Assembly: GCF_002443255.2 (NCBI RefSeq)
Contig: NW_019211454.1
Location: 26,791,344 to 26,855,343 of the forward strand
DNA: 64,000 bases
From: Varroa destructor
Lineage: Eukaryota > Arthropoda > Arachnida > Mesostigmata > Varroidae
Direction of reading: 5' to 3'
Shown in pieces: positions 27,301 through 39,104 of this stretch. Every line of letters starts with the position of its first letter. The stretch's first letter is position 1. The notes under the pieces were generated by a model. The model did not search any database. It saw only the letters and a list, made by a program, of their open reading frames with translations, and had not been told where the DNA came from. The position numbers and the translations under genes are program-made.

Positions 27301-28601
27301 CCTCCAGGATATATTCTAGTGGAACATTTTACCACCAGTTTTTAAAAAATCCATTACAATTCAGTAAGTATACACGTAATCTGAAGTTATAGGAATATGT
27401 TAAGTGATGCTCTAGAAAAGAAAAACAGAAAATTCGAGTTTTTCTTAATTTACCCATCTGTATGGCATTGCAAGATGACACCATAGATTTTCCAGTCTTT
27501 AAATAAGCGGTGTCACGTAGTGAATTACTAAAAAGGATTGGAACAGCATCACAATAATAATAACCGTAAATACCTGCCACATACCTATAGGACCAATGCT
27601 TTGTATAGGGATATGTGGAAAGCTTGATGAATTTGCGATGGTCAAATGACAACCTATGTCAGCCATGCCCGAGTACCGGAGCGCCTTTCGTATGATCTGC
27701 GTTTTCCTTCTGAACAGTAATTAGCTATGTCTGACCTACTATCGCGCGAATTTTGCGGCTAAGAGCTGACCGTAGAAGACCTTACCTCTCCAAGTGATTG
27801 TGAAGGGCACACGTCAGGGTTCACTAGAGCTTTCGCATGCTAGTTCAGAGCTACAAGGTACTTAGCTTCCGGTCATTGAGTCCTTTGGCCGTTTCTCTGT
27901 CGAAATCATAATTATCCAATGTAAGTGATTGCAATAGGACATAGATTAAAAGTCACCACATGAAGATTTACATGGTATTGCTATAGCATTCTTCTCAAGA
28001 GGAATTAGAGCAGATTATGCTCTAATCAAGTATGAAGCCTTCATCATTTCCTATTGACAGCTCAAAACCGCTCCTGTTTTCATAGCGTACATGTCGGCAT
28101 GCCATAAGCAATTATAATTGTAAACAATTTTGGACTTAAGACACCCATCTTCTGAATTTATCGTTCGTAACACTGCTCGTAAGTCGACGATGGTCTAAAC
28201 GGGCTGACGAACAGACGGAGCAGATCTTTGAATCCAAACTGCAACACAACAAATATAGGCATCGAGAATGTTTCTACTTTGACTGTTCGAACGAACTTGT
28301 TTACTTATGCAATGGTTGTGTTTGCATATCGATAACACGAGGGGACTATGTAGATTGTGGAGGGTTCAAAAAACCTCAATAAACCCCGAACGGAACGTCA
28401 AAAGAAAACTGGTTGTATAGGTTTAGAAAAGTAACACTTCAGAGAAATCAGCCAGCAAAGACGTCTCAGTGGAGTCGGTGTGAAAGGCTTACAATGTATT
28501 GCACAATAAATTAATACCATATACAGTTTAGGAAACATTTAAGGAACATAGAAAATCAATATTTTCAATAATATCCATTTATTAGTTTTATTGTTCTATA
28601 G
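24366..28601. other. Noncoding stretch
   Basis: No gene recognised on either strand. Frames near 24608-24793 (plus), 25330-25587 (minus) and 27329-27652 (minus) are open but resemble nothing known. Confidence 0.4.
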
Positions 28602-28691
28602 AATTCTGGATTTCTGTCTTAAAGGGTTCGAACAGCAAAAACAATTTGCTCAGCTCTACTATGGCTACACGGACAACTAAACGAGCCCCTG
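28602..28691 (+). CDS. Candidate 90-nt internal exon, unknown protein
   Basis: A T-rich run ending TTCTATAG at 28601 and a CTG|GTAAGT donor at 28692 bracket 90 bases. One frame is open throughout (29 codons, FWISVLKGSNSK ... TKRAP), split one base and two bases at its ends. The other two frames close. Both splice sites look good, but 29 open codons are not rare by chance and no matching neighbour exon was found. Confidence 0.15.
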
Positions 28692-29809
28692 GTAAGTAGG
28701 ATTTAGCTGACGATGAACGACAATAAAAGAAAACGAACACCAAACCTCTTTCGATAAGCATTTCTCACGTTGTGATTAGTTGTTACTTGGGCCTTGCGGA
28801 ACTCTAGGATACGACCCGTGTTTTTTCGGGGGGTCGGACCAGCCAGTCCGTTCGGTCTTTAGGGATCGAACGCCAGACTGGTCTCGATTTCCTGCAGGAA
28901 GGGGTGGCAAGGGTACGGAAATGGGGATTGGTCGCCGGTATTATCGGGCCTCGCGTGACCTCGGCGGTGCCTTGAGGTTCCTGCATTAGCCGTATGATCA
29001 CGGATAGATTCAACTCACGTTGGTTATGCGTGTTACAACAGGGCGCAAGGTTGAGCGGCGAATGAAGCTGCTGCATTTAGGGTGCTTTGAATTTATCGTA
29101 AATAACAGGGACCGAGACGTCACGCCGATTGTAGCATATTTAACACACGGCAATTGAATAGTAATGGGTATTTGAGCGAAAAAATATGCATAGCATTTGT
29201 TAGACCCGTTATCGTCTAATTCACGGATGTGTATTTTTGTTTGTAAGTACCTAGTGGTAATATTTAGATTTTAATTTTGGTAAAGTGAGTTCGTAAGTGT
29301 CATCAATTACTAGAATCAATTATAAGCTTCGAGGTCTACTAAGGCTAAAAAACCTAGGACTTTTTTTTTTATATACAAGTGTATATAGCATGACGTTATT
29401 GAGATGCTACACTCCAATATTATATATTAGGGTAGAAAAGGACTTCAGTATTATTTTAAAGAGAACTTGATTTGACAATCAATTAGATACTGATTCGGGT
29501 GCGATCAGGATTGGTCTGACACTCTGATAAAAAAAAAATTGTCGTGGTGTGAAAAAAAGTTAAACGAAAACAGATTAAATTAACCACTTTCGTACGAGAA
29601 GTGTGTTAATGAGATGCTGGCAATGATGGTGTAATTTCCTCCACGGTTCAAGGACAAGAAGACTCAGATTGGATTCTCTGATTATCACAGTACTTTCAAG
29701 TTCATCAATAATAATGATAACAGTAATTCGCTTAGTTGAATTAATAATTCACTAAAACTGTTGGCCATCTACCGTAGGACACAGTCGATGTTGATGCAAT
29801 ACGTAACGC
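28692..29809. other. Noncoding stretch with a GC-rich patch
   Basis: The part at about 28790-29080 is GC-rich and open on both strands for 70-90 codons, without a recognised domain. The rest shows nothing. Confidence 0.35.
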
Positions 29810-29846
29810 TATATAAAGTTAATTGGCGCACATAGATATTTCATTG
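29810..29846 (+). promoter_or_regulatory. TATA box and initiator-like core promoter
   Basis: TATATAAA at 29810-29817 is followed by TCATTG at 29841-29846, one base off the arthropod initiator TCAKTY. The distance from the first T of the TATA box to the initiator A (29843) is 33 bases, in the usual range for a focused promoter. It lies about 140 bases before an ATG that opens a signal-peptide frame. Confidence 0.35.
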
Positions 29847-29980
29847 GGCGACCACATCGGTCACCTATAGGTCTAGAACCACTCAGAAGCTTTAGAACGT
29901 GCACTATTCGTGCGACCGCGTGCATGACAATCCAATAGCAGCCACTCGTAGATCTACACGCTACGTCCACAATCAGAACC

Positions 29981-30130
29981 ATGTTGGTTAGACTTGGCGT
30001 GCTGCTTTGTTTATGTTTTACTCAATCTATAGTCTTGCCACCAACGACAAACAGGACGCGGAATGCGTCCGACCCACTGATGTCGGTCGGTCGCCCGGTG
30101 GGACCGTGCATGCGCTATATACTTTGTACG
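29981..30130 (+). CDS. Candidate first coding exon of a secreted or membrane protein
   Basis: The ATG at 29981 has A at -3. Its first residues MLVRLGVLLCLCFTQSIVLP form a classic signal peptide, with a charged start, a hydrophobic core and cleavage near residue 15-18. Next come NRT and NAS glycosylation sequons and two cysteines. A donor of the form ACG|GTATGT at 30131 would end the exon after exactly 50 codons in phase 0. If not spliced, the frame runs 98 codons to 30277. A TATA box and initiator lie the expected distance upstream. No following exon could be assigned and the family is unknown. Promoter, leader, start context, signal peptide and donor agree, but each is individually weak. Confidence 0.35.
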
Positions 30131-30277
30131 GTATGTAGTATGGACGGACACAAAGAGACGAGTCAACATAAAAAACACAATTCGATAAGGGATCCTGCGA
30201 AAAAACATCTTTCTAGAAAGGAATTCTCAGGTACGACGAAATTATGCCTGTCAAAGTTCAGCTTAAACGCTCCATAA

Positions 30278-31493
30278 TATAGCGTAGTAAATTTTAGCAG
30301 ACACAAGGTTCGGAATGAAACAATTCAATATTGGCATCATATGCGGTGGTAATTACAGAATTGATTTGACGCAATGCTGTGAAAATTGAAGAGCACTCCC
30401 ATGTACGTGTAGGTTATACAGCAACATCAGTGAAACCAGCGTAATACGAAAAAATTATCTATACCTGTTTTTTTTTTTGCGGATTCAACAAGGTGTTTTC
30501 CAATGCGTCAGCTACGAGCTAAATCAATCCAATTCTAGTGGGGTTTCAAAATGAATGCGAATTAGATCTTAGTAAATGCTGGTAAATAAAACACCTCAAG
30601 CCATATAAATTCATTGTATGTATAAGGAATCGGAGTTACCGCCAAATCCTACCTAAGTTCTCCTTTTAGTCAAAATTATGCAGGTATCTGTTACTACTTT
30701 TCTGCAAGAAGGATTGAGAACTTTTCTTATCTACAAGCTTGCTGAAATAGTAAATCAACCACGTCAACCCTCAACACAGAAACCGTTCTAGCAAGCAGAT
30801 GGTACACTGAACTAGTTATAGCGATGCCTGCCCAGACTGAGTTTCCTTCATTTTGGCTTATTTTTTTAAAAATATGACGAAAGTAAGGTAAACTGCATTT
30901 ATTTCGAATACAGATCTGTTGATAGGAAAAAAAGGAAGTCCTAAGAACGTGTAACGAGATGAAAAAAGGGCCCCGGTATTGGGAGCTTAGATTCACAACA
31001 TGATCGTCGATTTTCATCCTAACTCTAAACAACAATAGACTAAATATTAGATGAATCTTAAAGTGTTCTTTTATGAAGTTTACTAAGCTTATGCCTAAAT
31101 TATGCTACTTTAATTATTTCGTTTATAAAAATAATGTTATTGCTATAGCCGAAAACTGTCTTGCCAGTAAAATGCGGCCCAAAACAGTGCAATAGGGATA
31201 ATGTAAACGATTATTTTCAATGAGAAGTATGGCTAATGAGATGACTGGAACATCTTCGACGTCCAACGTGTGTGAAGTTCTTTATTTATGAAAGTACTAA
31301 ATAGACCTTTTTATTCTAGAGGCATGTCTTAAAAATTTACTCAGGAGCTTCAAGTCAAGCAACCCAATAAAGCGAATAAAAGGACTGTAGGTATTAACTA
31401 GAAGACCAAGGCTTTTCCTTTGTTTAGCTTTTAACTAGCGTTTTCTACTACAGAAGCAGAAGACGTTTATCAAAATCAAGTGCTTTAGTTTAG
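30278..31493. other. Noncoding stretch
   Basis: Poly-T near 30468-30478. A minus-strand frame at 30727-31035 (102 codons) is open but unrecognised. Confidence 0.35.
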
Positions 31494-31713
31494 GGTTTCG
31501 CGCCCTGAACCGCCATTGGGCAGCATTATCTACCATCAGAAAAGGAACGCTAAGAACGGCCGGCCGACTCTAGCTCAACTGTCACACATAATGCCGAGCG
31601 TTGTCGTACAAACGGAGATAGTACATTCATTAAGTGACCTCGTATCTGCCAATAAGGGAAGAAACAAATGGACCTTTAAACAGATCATGCAGCCCATCGT
31701 AGATAGTGTATAA
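31494..31713 (+). CDS. Candidate terminal exon, unknown protein
   Basis: A TTTAG acceptor-like site at 31492-31493 precedes 73 open codons ending in TAA (segments PTLAQLSHIMPSVVVQTEIV and NKWTFKQIMQPIVDSV). A better acceptor (TTTTCTACTACAG, with a TTTTAAC branch-like motif) lies at 31453. Used there, a different frame stays open for 39 codons (KQKTFIKIKCFS ...). Two competing frames weaken the case. GC is locally higher than in the surroundings. No homology is recognised. Confidence 0.15.
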
Positions 31714-33057
31714 GGATTGCACGTTGTTCCCTTAATCACTGTAAAATTTCCGTAGCAAGCTAGATATTACTGAAAACTATATTTGCGATATCTGACAACC
31801 GAACAGTTGCGATAGTAGCTTCTCGTATTTCTGAAGCATCGAGAAGCGCATTGTTTATTTAATATTTGGTGGACGCGACAAAGTGGGGGGCGAGGACTCC
31901 CTCGAAGAAAGAACTATGGGCGTTATTACTACACCTTTACTTGGCTTATTTTACTTCCTAAAATACTTTCTTGATTAGCGTTCTATGAATAACAACCATT
32001 TCTTCATGTCGTCACTCTGCCGGTCGATGAGCGCTGCCGCCTTTAGTAAGTTCTGTCTGATCTAGCCTGATTCTAGCGAGGTCTGTCTCTGTTCTGTTTT
32101 GCTCGTTTTTTTCATTAATTCGAATACCCCGTTGCTCATGTTTCATAGCGTAGCGCCGGTCTCTCTTTTGCTTTCTAACATGTGATTTATCGATTATATT
32201 TATTGTTACTGCCCTATGATTTGTTGCGGACAACCGCAATACACAGACCATGGTATCTGCAAACGGCTTTCATAATCACAGCCCAATAAACGCTTCCCAC
32301 TGCCCTTTTGCCACTTTTGTTTAGACTTTGCTTAGTCGACTAAGGCCCAGGGCGCGGCGGCCACCCATGCACTAACGCTAAATTGCGTGTTAATTGGATT
32401 TTTAAAAAGGAGTTCAAATTTAAAGTATGAACAAAAAACTGAAATTGGATAACAGCTGCGTCCCTACGTGTTTCAATGTACTTCTTGCAATTTGCTTTTG
32501 TATATGTCGTTCTTGAGTGTGACAGATCTTTAAAGCATTCATCAAATTTTCATATTTACATCGAAGCGCTAGCATCGATCTACTAAAGTACTAAGTTATA
32601 AGGCTAGGAGGCGTCTTTGTATCTATTTTGTAATTCACATATGTTTTCTGACAGTGGTAGCTTTGTATTTACCTACAGCATAGCAGCCTATTTCTCTTTT
32701 CGGCTCTTTCGAAGGAATTGGCTTCGATAGGGATTATAGATGACATAGAGACTTTTTACACGTTTACGAGATGTACTAGATTAATAATATGCAATAATAG
32801 TACACAAAGTACATTTATGAGTCTGAAGGATCAACTTATTTTGCGAGGTTATGTACGCAAATCTTGTCGAAACCTTACGTGCTTTTGGGTTGAACTTTAT
32901 GGCAGCACCACATGGTTCAATCCAAAAACAATTTTAACCTAGTTGTGATGGAAAAGTTTTAGAAATACCCTACTTCTACTCTAAGGGTCGCGCAGTTTTT
33001 TTTGGGAAACGAACACGGCTTCATTATATAGCTTTATTTTATTATAATCCGCTATGT
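31714..33057. other. Noncoding stretch
   Basis: No gene recognised. Confidence 0.4.
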
Positions 33058-33588
33058 ATGATAACAATAGATCAGAATTATCAAAGACACTCAAAAACAC
33101 AGCGTCGTCCTTCCATCGTAACCAAAGGAACTATCAGCAAGAACTGCCCTACCAGTGCTGTGGTAAGTGGCTTGTACGCTGGTAAATCGACGACGACTAT
33201 TTCAGATGCTGAAGAAGCACGAGGAAACAGAAAGAACTGCAGTTTAGTCTTGGGTATTGGAACAATCATGATCGAATCACAAAGAGGTTTTACAGATCCT
33301 AAGGGGCATTCAAATGTACTGAGAATAAAGAACTTCCCAAATTCTCACGTCAAGACTCGCTTTTGTAACCAGCAAAGGCCGTCGTTTCCACTGATCCGCC
33401 CTTGCAAAGAGATACCTATGGGACGACAAGAAGAGTTTCACACAGACAGACAGACAGCCTCACACGAGCACGCATACATGTCTACGCAAGTACTACACGG
33501 GCTCCCACCTGAAAGCTACCACAGCTTGTATGCAACGCTAGCCTTGTGCTCTGGCTCTGAAGATAGAAGAAGGTTAAGAGATTTTTAG
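33058..33588 (+). CDS. Longest open frame in the window (176 codons), unknown
   Basis: It starts ATG, ends TAG, and is hydrophilic and basic, with no signal peptide, membrane segment or recognised motif. A short CAGA repeat near 33449 encodes part of an HTDRQTAS segment. A perfect GTAAGT donor-like site lies inside at 33163. Its length is near what chance allows in 64 kb read on six frames. It could be a coding exon, a transposon fragment or random. Confidence 0.15.
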   Translation: MITIDQNYQRHSKTQRRPSIVTKGTISKNCPTSAVVSGLYAGKSTTTISDAEEARGNRKNCSLVLGIGTIMIESQRGFTDPKGHSNVLRIKNFPNSHVKTRFCNQQRPSFPLIRPCKEIPMGRQEEFHTDRQTASHEHAYMSTQVLHGLPPESYHSLYATLALCSGSEDRRRLRDF

Positions 33589-36500
33589 GTGAATGGATAC
33601 CTTTTTGCTTATTGCGTGCCGAGTGCCAACTAAAATAAGGCCCCACTTTATTTTATCGGATTTTTGCCCAGTTCTTCGGTCTGCATTTCGTCATTTATCT
33701 TATACATATATGGAATTCGATGATTTAAAGTTTAGAGCTTCGTTTATATTTTCGATCACAATCGAATAAAAAATACTTTTTTTCTTTTGCGTTCGGTACT
33801 TGAGCTGGTACTGCGTGCATTACTTCAGACTTCTCACTCCTAGCACGAAGCAAAATATGTCTACGCTTGGATTCTGGCCTACATCATTATTTATCTCTTG
33901 TTCTGGTAGGCAAGCACGCTATCCACTGCGTTATTGGTTGCGGCGACCTTGAAAAACAGTAAGTTGATTAAGATATTTATCTGAACGAAGTCTAGCGGTG
34001 CCATTCACAGACAAAAATGTACTTTTTGAGAAGAAGAGAGGGAGAGAGCGAAAAGATAAAGAAGCGGTTTTTTTTTCAATTCAATTTAACTTAATTCAAT
34101 TAGTGGGAAATAACGACCTGACGTTACACCATTGTTGTATAACATAAGGATTCAATAGGAGGTTAGCTACGAGGACATTTTAAAGCTTGAAGCGTTTATT
34201 GCTGCTACGATTGACTTAGAGGTCACGAAGTGATAGAACAAGTACGGTTCAGGCCGAACTTGTTACCATCATGCTCATTGACTCCAAAAAAAACTGTCAA
34301 CCTCCATTTATACTCCATCGTCAAGCTATACAATTGTGCATGATATTCAATGGAAAAACTCAACATTTTAAAAATATAACTAAATAAATGTACAAGTATC
34401 AGCATACAGGGTTTAAATGGGGTCGTTATCGTGACGGGCACGCGCTGCGGAAGAATTTCTTGTTACTACAATTATAACTGTAACGTCAGGACGGTAAAAA
34501 GAAGTCACTGATAAATAAAAACATTAGCATGATTATCAATGATAGTATCATGGAGCTGTAACTATGATTACGTTCGCAACAGAAGTAAACTGATCTAGCA
34601 GTCCTCAGAAAACGGGAAATGAAGACTGATTTAATTTCAAACAGACAGTCAACGTTCATTGTATTGTAATATGCTGATCTGCCAGGTAGATTTCAGCCCG
34701 ACGTAGAGTTATCTCCTAATTTCTTAATGGCAATGATTCGTCGTTAATATAAAAGTGGCACGTTACACCGTTAGCTCTATTTTTACTTGAAATCTAACCA
34801 AGCTAAATCATTATGGCAAAAAAAGAATTCGTTCATGGAACAATGGTTGTCAGGATCATTTTTTTCCCTTTCGAGAATATTAAACACACGTAGCTGTCTA
34901 AGTGAAAGTAGAGTGTATTACTACGTGCAGGTTAACCTTTACACGCGCTGCATAAAACATGATCATCACAACTGGTCATGATAAAACAAATACATTATGA
35001 ATATAGCCGCAGTTTTCCGTCGGCAGCAAATCCACGTTCTGTTTGGAAGGACGCCAACGCTAGGGGCTTGTGAGGCATCACGGTCAAAGCGATGATGACG
35101 AACGATAACTACGCAGAGAAATACTACCGCTACTAAGCAGGGCACGATGAGTTAAGGGCCGGTAACTGTGTGCTGACTGTAGGGGAGTCGACGGCCATTT
35201 TGGCGGCGAGCCAACTTCCTGAAAATGTCTTCCCGCACGGCTGGCTCTTTGTGAGGATGGTGGCGAAATGGCAGGAAGGAAAGGGAGAAACATCTTGCGA
35301 AAGGGGGTTTCTTATTCGTTCACATCTAAATAACGTTGGCGTATGCAGATAGGCAGCACAATAGTCACCTCGCAGACGATGACAGTGAAGAACGGTTATT
35401 TTGTCGTCATAGCCTGTACGGACAAAATTTAGAGGCCAGTCCTGCTTCCTGTATACTTATACGTTAACGTGATTGAAATTCGGAAAGCTTGCTCAAGAAA
35501 TATTCTAATTTCTTAAGCTTTCTTGTAAATTCGTGTTAGATACTAACGATTCGGACGTCGATGGCTGTAGTAATGGTCAGATCATATGCGCGGCTAATTT
35601 GTTTTTGTGACATACTCGACCTGTTTCCAAAAAAGAACAAGGGTAAAATCACGAGTTGTTTCTTTTACTAAGATGTTTTTCACACAAAACCCGCCACCAC
35701 TTTAGACATGTCTGTTGATTATGAATTCAGAAAGCATATACGATTGAGTCTATATAAACAGAATCAGACCGCGGAGCTGTAATAAAATCTGTATTTTTTA
35801 TGCTTCGTAGAAAATAGACGTTTTTAATGAAGTTATTCAAAAGCAAAGAAAATCTATTTTTCCTGAAAATAACGCAACTAACTTATTTTAACATAAATGC
35901 CCTATCGTCAGTATGTATATTTTCCAGCACAAAAAACTTAAGAATCTGTTTATTGAGATCTGTTCGCTTTCTCGTACTTGTTTTTTCTGTAAACGGTTAC
36001 AAATATGTGTATAAAATCGCTTTATGTCACTATTGACGATCCGAAATTAAATTTTCAATCACACTGTGGTCAGCACTTGAACATTTTGCCTTAACGAGTG
36101 TAATCATATGCAATAACGCTTACTTCTTTGAAACATTGCACTACTTTGACAGGCAAAAAGGTTCTATATCTCTTGAGTTTACCGCTCACATCTTCTAGTT
36201 CACACAATATTGCGTAGTCCGGTCTAATTTACTACCGTTAATGCTAAAGAGATCATAGTAAATAAAAACGTTATGCTATTTCGGGTGGTTAAAAGTTAAT
36301 CTTCATCAATAGTAGGTCTATTTTTTTGACCAACTAGGCAAAAACACAGATGATTTACGCCAGCTAGGAGTGAAATTGCGCACCCAATTTGAACCATACG
36401 ACGTATCCGCGTTGACGCTTAAAGTCAAAGATTGTTATGCTTACGTATCATTGCGCCACGTTGTTCAGACATGCCGTTTTGTTATTATACAGGTCATAGG

Positions 36501-38039
36501 TGCGCACAAATGACTAGTTCATGAGGAAGGCCGAGGTGGCCGAGCCCTGGCTTGCATAAGATGAACCATTCGTATTTGGGTTTAGGTAATCTTACTACAG
36601 TTTCTCACTGAATGTAGTTTGCCCATAGACTACAGGGCAAATCAGACCAGATGGCAATCTTGTTTTGTTCAGCGGCTTTCAAAGAGCATGTAGGAGAAGT
36701 GATAGTAATTCCGTTTAAACTTATTTCTCGATCCATCCTCTAATATATATAAGCCGCCGTATATATAAGCGCTTACTACCCTCTATATGATCTTCCTCTT
36801 CAGTGTAAGAATTAGCGTCATTTGTGTATCTCTAGCAGTTCTAGTTGTATATCTCAGCGACAGTGCAATGATAACGTGTGCGCTAGCTAAACTGAGAATG
36901 GTCTAGGTTTCCAAACCGGGTGGAAGTGCTCTTTTTTCCGTGCCAGGGTCCAACCATCTGCAGTACATAAAAACTGAGACATTCGGTTTGTCGCTATTGA
37001 GCGACCAGCTGCTAAAAGGAGAAACTCGATTTTATTTGTCCCATCTATAAAGAAAAAAAAGTCAGACGAGCTTAGAAACAGTCCTAGCGGAAAAACGAAG
37101 GCCTATGATTCCCTATTTTGGAAAGTTTGAACCACCAATTTCTGGTCAACAACCCTTCTTCTAAAGAAAGCTTCACGTGTAATGTATCATTCAAGCTTGT
37201 GACCTCAATTCTAACTTGTTAATAGAACGGTATCTTAATCTTACCCTCGCAAAAGCTAACTACTGAATAAGACGTGACCTTTATGGTGGAATCATGTGCA
37301 ATCGTTGATTAGTCTTTCGATAATTTTTAACGCCTGATTCCGTCTGATTTTTAGGGAAATGTAATATTACGCACGTAAGTTTGCTTAGAGGAGCGTACTG
37401 ACATTGACTACTGGCTGTCGCGGTACAAGCATTTCACCTTTACTGCCCACACCCCCACCACAAAAGTTGGTGCATTATTCTAGATGTATATATAATAATA
37501 GTTTTCACTGTTCTCAAGCTATTACGCTGATTAAGTGCTATGCGTGACGCATACTTGTATGCGCTATGCATATCTTAGAAGGGACCGACAACAGAGGAAT
37601 AAATGGATGCCCTCTTTTGTAAGGATTCCAAAAAGTAGGATGGAACTGGACGGTAAACGAGAAACAAATTCACCAAATTCCGTAAAAAAAACTATTGTGA
37701 CTGGGACCACAGAGCGTATGGCAAGAAGTTTGTGTGCATCTGAAACTACGCTTAGCGGCATTATAGGACGTAAAATTCGAAATATTACTTTAGGGTTATC
37801 TGTGTTTATATGTGAGCATCGGCTGAATCAGAGGCCGCTACGCTTCTAGACTAAGCTCTGCCGCTATTCGCAAAAATAGTTGGAAACATTAAGCCTACAA
37901 AAGCTAGATAGCGAATGAAAAAGTGGCCACCCAGCGAAGGCACTGTATTCTAGGGAGTTGCCAGGGCGATATTGCGAGATCTTGTAAAAGTAGGGAAATT
38001 TAATCCAAGAAAAGCCTCCCAGTGAGTCCTTTTCTGCCT
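33589..38039. other. Noncoding stretch
   Basis: No gene recognised. GC-richer patches near 35050-35340 hold short overlapping frames on both strands. A GGTGGCCGAG match to the tRNA-Ser/Leu A box at about 36534 has no B box or clover-leaf. Confidence 0.4.
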
Positions 38040-38082
38040 CTAATCAGACGCAATGGCAGTATCTGCCATTGCGTCTGATTAG
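38040..38082. repeat. Perfect 20-bp hairpin with 3-nt loop
   Basis: CTAATCAGACGCAATGGCAG at 38040-38059 is exactly complementary to 38063-38082, separated only by TAT. There is no U-run of a factor-independent terminator and the context is eukaryotic. A cruciform-capable inverted duplication from template switching is the likeliest origin. Confidence 0.9.
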
Positions 38083-38330
38083 TAGATCGGTGGTATTAGT
38101 CAGTAGATTAGCATTATTTCATTGCTTTCCAGCAAGAGGCAACTCTCTTACTTGAGGCACGAGGCTTGTGAATGTTCTGCTGTCGACGCGCTGCTCTATT
38201 TCTAGCAGACCAGTGAAATACCTAGACCCATTCAGTGAGCGGCAGTGAATTAGGACAAGTTCCTGATAGGCAACCGCTTTAACTAGCTTTTATAGCTTTC
38301 AATATGAATTATTCAATTCAATAATTCAAT

Positions 38331-38887
38331 ATGGGCTCTTTGTGTTTCGAATTTTACGACGGGTATCGCCGTCAGGCGTTCTATCAGATGGCTGGTTTTC
38401 AGAAACGAAGTCTGCCCATACTCGGCTCCAATTTCGAATACTGTGGTCTCTCGTTGACATTAGCTGCTCCCTTTATTCATCGAAATCTGACGTTAAAGTC
38501 GAAAGCAGTAATCGGCGTAGCTTATAGGTAAGCCTACTTAGATACATAATGATAGCAGCATAGGATGCATGGAGATCTCAGTGTTATGCGGTATTGAGAA
38601 ACAAGAACACAAATCCTTTTCAAAAAAGAACTATTCCACCCCTATTTATCGATCTTTTCAGCAGGCAATTTTCAAACATTATTCATAACGGTCACCATAT
38701 GAGCCTGTTCATCTGCCCAAGTCTATTTACAGAATGCCGCCGCCTAACTTTGTCGTCTGTCAAGCAACTGCAGCGGCAGTATAGGTGGCGGTTCAGTCGA
38801 CGGCCGCGAAACGATGGGGGCAGTGTGATTAAGTTTGACTCTAGCAAAATGCAAATCGCTTATGAGAATGGAACGCAATCGGAATAG
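38331..38887 (+). CDS. Candidate two-exon gene, 140-residue protein of unknown family
   Basis: Exon 1 is 38331-38527, starting at an ATG with A at -3 and G at +4 and ending TAT AG|GTAAGC. The intron is 38528-38661 (134 bases), ending CGATCTTTTCAG with a good pyrimidine tract. Exon 2 is 38662-38887, starting C AGG CAA and ending TAG. The phases agree: two bases at the end of exon 1 plus one at the start of exon 2 complete a Ser codon, and the frame stays open on both sides. The product is basic, with segments HRNLTLKSKAVIGVAY before the junction and NDGGSVIKFDSSKMQIAYEN near the end. There is no signal peptide or known domain. A further acceptor-like site (CTTTTATAG) at about 38298 could start exon 1 in a leader. 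A second frame is also open through most of exon 1, a caution. Phase agreement would occur by chance about one time in three. Confidence 0.35.
38528..38661 (+). other. Predicted intron of the two-exon candidate
   Basis: AG|GTAAGC donor at 38528 and CGATCTTTTCAG acceptor ending 38661, with an adjacent second CAG that would allow tandem-acceptor use. Length 134 bases. Confidence 0.35.
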
Positions 38888-39104
38888 CAGGGTCCAAGGG
38901 GGGCAGTCCGTCGAACCTATTAAGCGACGGCGACGCGAAAAAAGAAAAGAGGATCCAATGACAAAAAGAAGCTTCTGACCGGGCTTGGTACCACGGCTGC
39001 TTAAATGAGAATTCCTTCTCAAGCTTCTCTGGACAATCGCCTTCATGCTTTACAGATCGTCGTCTGCTTTTTCTCTTTCTCCTCTCCGCTTCATTTCCAG
39101 TCTC

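Noticed and set aside
36529..36610. tRNA-Ser/Leu-like segment with GGTGGCCGAG A-box match
   Set aside because: No B box at the required distance and no stems pair. A ten-base match alone is within chance.
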